DNA of 17,348 bases. Source: JBOFCS01 sp051646185 (GTDB lineage: Bacteria; Actinomycetota; Actinomycetes; Mycobacteriales; Mycobacteriaceae). The notes beneath the pieces were generated by a model, which saw only the letters and a program-made list of their open reading frames with translations, was not told where the DNA came from and made no database searches. Shown here piece by piece: positions 14,077-17,348 of the stretch. Where the stretch lies: NCBI GenBank assembly GCA_051646185.1, contig JBOFCS010000145.1:1-17348 (forward strand), read 5' to 3'. The position numbers were made by a program, and so were the translations under genes. The first letter of the stretch is position 1. Each line of letters starts with the position of its first letter.

Positions 14077-14492
14077 CAGAACTGCTCCTCCCTTGTCACA
14101 ATGCGGGCTTTCATCGGCAACTTGTGGATAGCGCGCGTAAGCGCTTCACGGGCTGTTGCCTCGTTAGGGAAGCTAAGCTCAAACAAGATACGTCCGGGCT
14201 TAACGTTGGCAACCCACCATTCGGGTGACCCTTTACCAGAACCCATACGAGTCTCAGCTGGCTTCTTGGTCAGCGGACGGTCTGGGAAAATATTGATCCA
14301 GACCTTACCGCCACGCTTGATATGACGAGTAACGGCAATACGTGCGGCTTCAATCTGGCGATTTGTGACATAAGCAGGCTCTAAAGCCTGAATGCCGTAG
14401 TCACCGAAGGTCACCTTTGTGCCACCTTTAGCAGCGCCACTGCGACTTGGGTGGTGCTGTTTGCGGTGCTTAACCCGACGTGGGATTAACAT
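14076..14492 (-). CDS. rplP: 50S ribosomal protein L16
   Basis: A 138-residue protein near the A-site and 5S rRNA. It begins MLIPRRVKHRKQHHPSRSG and contains the conserved WINIFPDRPLTKKPAETRMG and GSPEWWVANVKPGRILFE. The arginine equivalent to the hydroxylated residue of E. coli L16 lies in the TRMGSGKG loop. It starts 3 bases after rpsC. Confidence 0.98.
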   Translation of the reverse strand: MLIPRRVKHRKQHHPSRSGAAKGGTKVTFGDYGIQALEPAYVTNRQIEAARIAVTRHIKRGGKVWINIFPDRPLTKKPAETRMGSGKGSPEWWVANVKPGRILFELSFPNEATAREALTRAIHKLPMKARIVTREEQF

Positions 14493-14495
14493 GCC

Positions 14496-15323
14496 TCAGC
14501 CCTCCTGACTCGTTGAGGCTACTGCCTCGGTTGCCTCGGTTGCAGATGCGCTTGCATCTGCAGCACGACCAGCTTCGGTGCTTGTTGCGGTGGTACCCGA
14601 AGCGCCGGAACGACGGGGGCGGGTACCGGCTGGACGCTCACGGCGAGGAGCACGATCGGCAGCTGGTACTGCAGCAGCAGTTACCTCACGCTTGCCACCA
14701 ACAATATCTCCCTTGTAGATCCATACTTTGACACCGATCCGCCCGAAGGTGGTCTTCGCCTCGTAGAGGCCATAATCAATATCTGCACGCAAGGTATGCA
14801 GCGGAACTCGACCTTCACGGTAGAACTCCGAGCGGCTCATTTCTGCTCCGCCAAGACGACCCGAGCACTGCACCCGAATGCCTTTAACGTTTGGCTGACG
14901 CATGGCCGACTGAATGGCTTTACGCATCGCCCGACGGAACGCGACCCGGGTGCTGAGCTGCTCAGCAACACCTTGGGCACCCAGCGGAGCCTCGGCTTCA
15001 GCGTTCTTGACCTCAAGGATGTTCAACTGAACTTGCTTACCGGTAAGCTTTTCCAACTCGGTGCGGATACGGTCTGCCTCAGCGCCACGGCGACCAATCA
15101 CAATCCCTGGACGTGCGGTGTGGATATCCACACGAACACGATCGCGGGTGCGCTCAATCTCAACCTTGGCGATTCCGGCGCGCTCCATACCCTTAGCCAT
15201 GAGCTTGCGGATAGCTACATCTTCTTTAACGTAATCGGAGTACTGCTTATCTGCGTACCAACGTGACTTCCAGTCGGTGGTAATACCCAAGCGGAAGCCA
15301 TGCGGGTTGATTTTCTGACCCAC
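14496..15323 (-). CDS. rpsC: 30S ribosomal protein S3
   Basis: A 275-residue small-subunit head protein lining the mRNA entry channel. The N-terminal type II KH domain carries GRRG at residues 77-80; the C-terminal domain includes YGLYEAKTTFGRIGVKVWIYKG. Residues about 216-275 are a low-complexity tail, first Arg/Pro-rich and then Ala/Thr/Ser/Glu-rich, as in many actinobacteria. The GTG start overlaps the rplV stop by one base (TAGTG). Confidence 0.98.
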   Translation of the reverse strand: MGQKINPHGFRLGITTDWKSRWYADKQYSDYVKEDVAIRKLMAKGMERAGIAKVEIERTRDRVRVDIHTARPGIVIGRRGAEADRIRTELEKLTGKQVQLNILEVKNAEAEAPLGAQGVAEQLSTRVAFRRAMRKAIQSAMRQPNVKGIRVQCSGRLGGAEMSRSEFYREGRVPLHTLRADIDYGLYEAKTTFGRIGVKVWIYKGDIVGGKREVTAAAVPAADRAPRRERPAGTRPRRSGASGTTATSTEAGRAADASASATEATEAVASTSQEG

Positions 15324-15748
15324 TACTGAGCCCCTTCCTTGGATTTAGCCGAGCCAGTCCGACGACTACGAGCAACAGCTGTAGTGCTGTTCGTCCGACT
15401 TTCCACCACCACGGTGATATGGCTGGTGCGCTTGCGGATACGGAATGCGCGTCCTTGAGCTCGCGGCTGGAAACGCTTCAGCGTTGGTCCATCGTCAGCA
15501 AAGGCATTGGATACAAACAAGCTGTTCGGATCCAGGTTGAAGTTGTTCTGTGCGTTGGCAGCTGCGCTGGCAATGACCTTGGCAACAGGCTCACTTGCTG
15601 TTTGCGGGGCAAACCGCAGAATAGCAAGAGCCTCTTCAACTGACTTACCTTTAACGAGATCGATAACACGACGGGCCTTCATCGGGGTGACCCGCACAAA
15701 GCGGGCCTTAGCGAAGGCGGTCGGGAACTCGGTTTCTGTCGCGCTCAT
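15323..15748 (-). CDS. rplV: 50S ribosomal protein L22
   Basis: A 141-residue protein whose beta-hairpin lines the nascent-peptide tunnel. Recognisable parts are ARFVRVTPMKARRVIDLVKG, the helix region KVIASAAANAQNNFNLDP, and the hairpin tip PRAQGRAFRIRKRTSHITVV. The tail after residue 121 is a basic Ser/Thr-rich extension. The ATG overlaps the rpsS stop by 4 bases. Confidence 0.98.
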   Translation of the reverse strand: MSATETEFPTAFAKARFVRVTPMKARRVIDLVKGKSVEEALAILRFAPQTASEPVAKVIASAAANAQNNFNLDPNSLFVSNAFADDGPTLKRFQPRAQGRAFRIRKRTSHITVVVESRTNSTTAVARSRRTGSAKSKEGAQ

Positions 15749-16026
15749 CGCCTCTTCGCCTTCCGATCGTCCTTGATGTGTCCCTTAAAGGTCCGAGTTG
15801 GCGCAAATTCACCAAGTTTGTGGCCGACCATCGAGTCAGAGACAAATACCGGTACGTGCTTGCGGCCATCGTGGACAGCAAACGTGTGTCCGATGAAGTC
15901 CGGCAGGATCGTCGAACGACGTGACCAAGTCTTGATGACTTGCTTTGTGCCCTTGTCGTTTTGAGTATCCACCTTTTTCAGGAGGTGGTCGTCAACAAAC
16001 GGGCCTTTCTTTAGGCTGCGTGGCAT
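15745..16026 (-). CDS. rpsS: 30S ribosomal protein S19
   Basis: A 93-residue small-subunit head protein. It starts MPRSLKKGPFVDDHLLKKV and has the family signature IKTWSRRSTILPDFIGHTFAVHDGRKHVPV and MVGHKLGEFAPTRTFKGH, here given in pieces of one continuous domain. Upstream GGAGGGAG-type sequence gives a strong Shine-Dalgarno. It follows rplB by 16 bases. Confidence 0.98.
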   Translation of the reverse strand: MPRSLKKGPFVDDHLLKKVDTQNDKGTKQVIKTWSRRSTILPDFIGHTFAVHDGRKHVPVFVSDSMVGHKLGEFAPTRTFKGHIKDDRKAKRR

Positions 16027-16042
16027 CCTTCACTCCCTCCTA

Positions 16043-16882
16043 TTATCGCTTGTTCTTGCCAGTGCGGCGGCGGCGGACAATGAGCTTGTCGCTCGGCTTA
16101 TTCGGCTTGCGGGTACGGCCTTCTGGCTGCCCCCACGGGCTAACAGGGTGACGTCCACCGGATGTTTTACCTTCACCACCACCATGTGGGTGGTCAACCG
16201 GGTTCATCACAACACCACGGACAGTTGGGCGCTTACCCTTCCAGCGCATACGGCCGGCCTTGCCCCAGTTGATGTTTGACTGCTCAGCGTTACCAACCTC
16301 GCCGACGGTTGCGCGGCAGCGCACGTCAACGCGACGGATTTCACCGGAAGGCATACGCAAGGTGGCGTATGGGCCTTCTTTGCCGAGCAGCTGAATACCA
16401 GCACCGGCGCTGCGTGCCATCTTTGCGCCACCGCCGGGGCGAAGTTCCACAGCGTGAACTGTGGTACCCGTGGGGATATTACGCAGTGGCAGGTTGTTGC
16501 CGGGCTTGATGTCGGCACCAGCGCCGCATTCAATCGGTGAGCCCTGAACGATGCCCTTGGGCGCAATGATGTACCGCTTCTCGCCATCAGCGAAGTGCAG
16601 CAGTGCAATGTTTGCGGTCCGGTTGGGGTCATATTCGATATGCGCGACCTTCGCTGGAACACCATCTTTGTCGTTTCGACGGAAGTCGATCAAACGGTAG
16701 GCGCGTTTGTGGCCGCCTCCCTTGTGACGGGTGGTGATGCGGCCGTGCGCGTTACGTCCACCGCGACCATGCAGTGGGCGAATGAGCGACTTCTCGGGGG
16801 TCGAGCGTGTGATCTCCGCAAAATCGGAGACACTGGCGCCACGACGGCCCGGAGTGGTCGGCTTGTACTTACGGATTGCCAT
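16043..16882 (-). CDS. rplB: 50S ribosomal protein L2
   Basis: A 279-residue core protein of the peptidyl-transferase region. Motifs are GRITTRHKGGGHKRAYR, VELRPGGGAKMARSAG and the C-terminal MNPVDHPHGGGEGKT, where H231 corresponds to the conserved E. coli H229. Length is normal for the family. It starts 37 bases after rplW. Confidence 0.98.
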   Translation of the reverse strand: MAIRKYKPTTPGRRGASVSDFAEITRSTPEKSLIRPLHGRGGRNAHGRITTRHKGGGHKRAYRLIDFRRNDKDGVPAKVAHIEYDPNRTANIALLHFADGEKRYIIAPKGIVQGSPIECGAGADIKPGNNLPLRNIPTGTTVHAVELRPGGGAKMARSAGAGIQLLGKEGPYATLRMPSGEIRRVDVRCRATVGEVGNAEQSNINWGKAGRMRWKGKRPTVRGVVMNPVDHPHGGGEGKTSGGRHPVSPWGQPEGRTRKPNKPSDKLIVRRRRTGKNKR

Positions 16883-16919
16883 GAGTCTTCTCGTCCTCTA
16901 TCCCTTGAAAGTCCGGCGC

Positions 16920-17225
16920 TTACGCGGCCGGCCCTCCGAAGATCTCGATGGGCTTGCTGTCAGCGGCGAGGGTTACTAGTGCGCGCTTTGTATCTTTGCG
17001 CTTTCCGTAACCAAACTTCGTACGCTTACGCTTGCCCTGACGGTTCGCGGTGTTGACGGATGTGACCTTGACGCCGAATACCTTCTCTACGGCGATCTTG
17101 ATCTGCGTCTTATTCGAGTCCGGGTGGACTAAGAAGGTGTAAACACCCTCCTCAATCAGTCCGTAGGACTTTTCTGAGATCACGGGCGCGAGCAAAATAT
17201 CGCGCGGGTCAGCGATGGTAGCCAT
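16920..17225 (-). CDS. rplW: 50S ribosomal protein L23
   Basis: A 101-residue tunnel-exit protein that docks trigger factor and SRP. It carries ILLAPVISEKSYGLIEEGVY, the region VEKVFGVKVTSVNTANRQGK and the basic RKRTKFGYGKRKDTKRA. Its ATG overlaps the rplD stop by one base (TGATG). Confidence 0.98.
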   Translation of the reverse strand: MATIADPRDILLAPVISEKSYGLIEEGVYTFLVHPDSNKTQIKIAVEKVFGVKVTSVNTANRQGKRKRTKFGYGKRKDTKRALVTLAADSKPIEIFGGPAA

Positions 17226-17348
17226 CAGGCCGACACCTCCTTAGCGGTCTTGCTTGCACCCTCGATGAATGTGTTAAGCGCTTCAACGCTGAATACAATG
17301 TCGTCGCTGTTAAGCACGTCATAAGTATTGAGCTGATCAGGAGCGATC
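17225..17348 (-). CDS. rplD: 50S ribosomal protein L4, C-terminal end only
   Basis: The last 40 codons and TGA of L4, cut by the window edge. The readable end contains LNTYDVLNSDDIVFSVEAL and finishes KTAKEVSA, matching the terminal LN-YD-L--D motif of L4. L4 is a tunnel-constriction protein and, in E. coli, the autogenous repressor of this operon. Position before rplW and the one-base overlap confirm the assignment. Confidence 0.93.
   Translation of the reverse strand, partial: IAPDQLNTYDVLNSDDIVFSVEALNTFIEGASKTAKEVSA

Noticed and set aside
1..17348. CRISPR array, insertion sequence, tRNA or rRNA genes
   Set aside because: No regularly spaced repeats, transposase motifs with terminal repeats, or cloverleaf sequences were seen.

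Overview
The window is a stretch of the main ribosomal-protein gene cluster of a high-G+C Gram-positive bacterium, most likely a Corynebacterium or close relative. The evidence is gene order (S10 block, an accessory insert, then L14-L24-L5-S14, S8-L6-L18-S5-L30-L15 and secY-adk-map), S8 and L6 sequences close to the mycobacterial/corynebacterial type, a short LID-less adenylate kinase, and an LpqH-type lipoprotein. Base composition looks near 50 % G+C by eye. The species cannot be fixed from the sequence alone.

Nearly everything is on the minus strand, so transcription reads from right to left. Region 1 (17348-13547) is the distal S10 operon: rplD (partial), rplW, rplB, rpsS, rplV, rpsC, rplP, rpmC, rpsQ. 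It is tightly packed, often with overlapping stop/start codons, and is closed by an 18-bp perfect stem-loop at 13498-13538. Region 2 (about 13470-9023) is an accessory island between the S10 and spc blocks. It holds a heavily decayed allophanate hydrolase (AtzF-type amidase) pseudogene on the plus strand, an intact TerD-AIM24 fusion gene on the plus strand, a divergent LpqH-like lipoprotein gene, a HipA-like kinase gene broken by three one-base frameshifts, and an intact gene for a HIRAN-domain protein that probably partners the kinase. Region 3 (9001-7358) is rplN-rplX-rplE-rpsZ with its own promoter and terminator. Region 4 (7311-4203) is rpsH-rplF-rplR-rpsE-rpmD-rplO, with two tandem promoters, a long structured leader and two hairpins after rplO. 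Region 5 (4200-1356) is secY-adk-map, coupling ribosome supply to protein export, nucleotide balance and N-terminal methionine removal. Region 6 (1-1359) is a plus-strand histone-deacetylase-family gene that converges on map, so that their stop codons overlap in one TTAA.

The ribosomal and secY-adk-map genes are conventional. The parts that deserve attention are in the island: the HipA-like/HIRAN pair, with a kinase gene whose three frameshifts sum to three bases; the unannotated amidase relic; and the TerD-AIM24 gene with a perfect inverted repeat in its leader.
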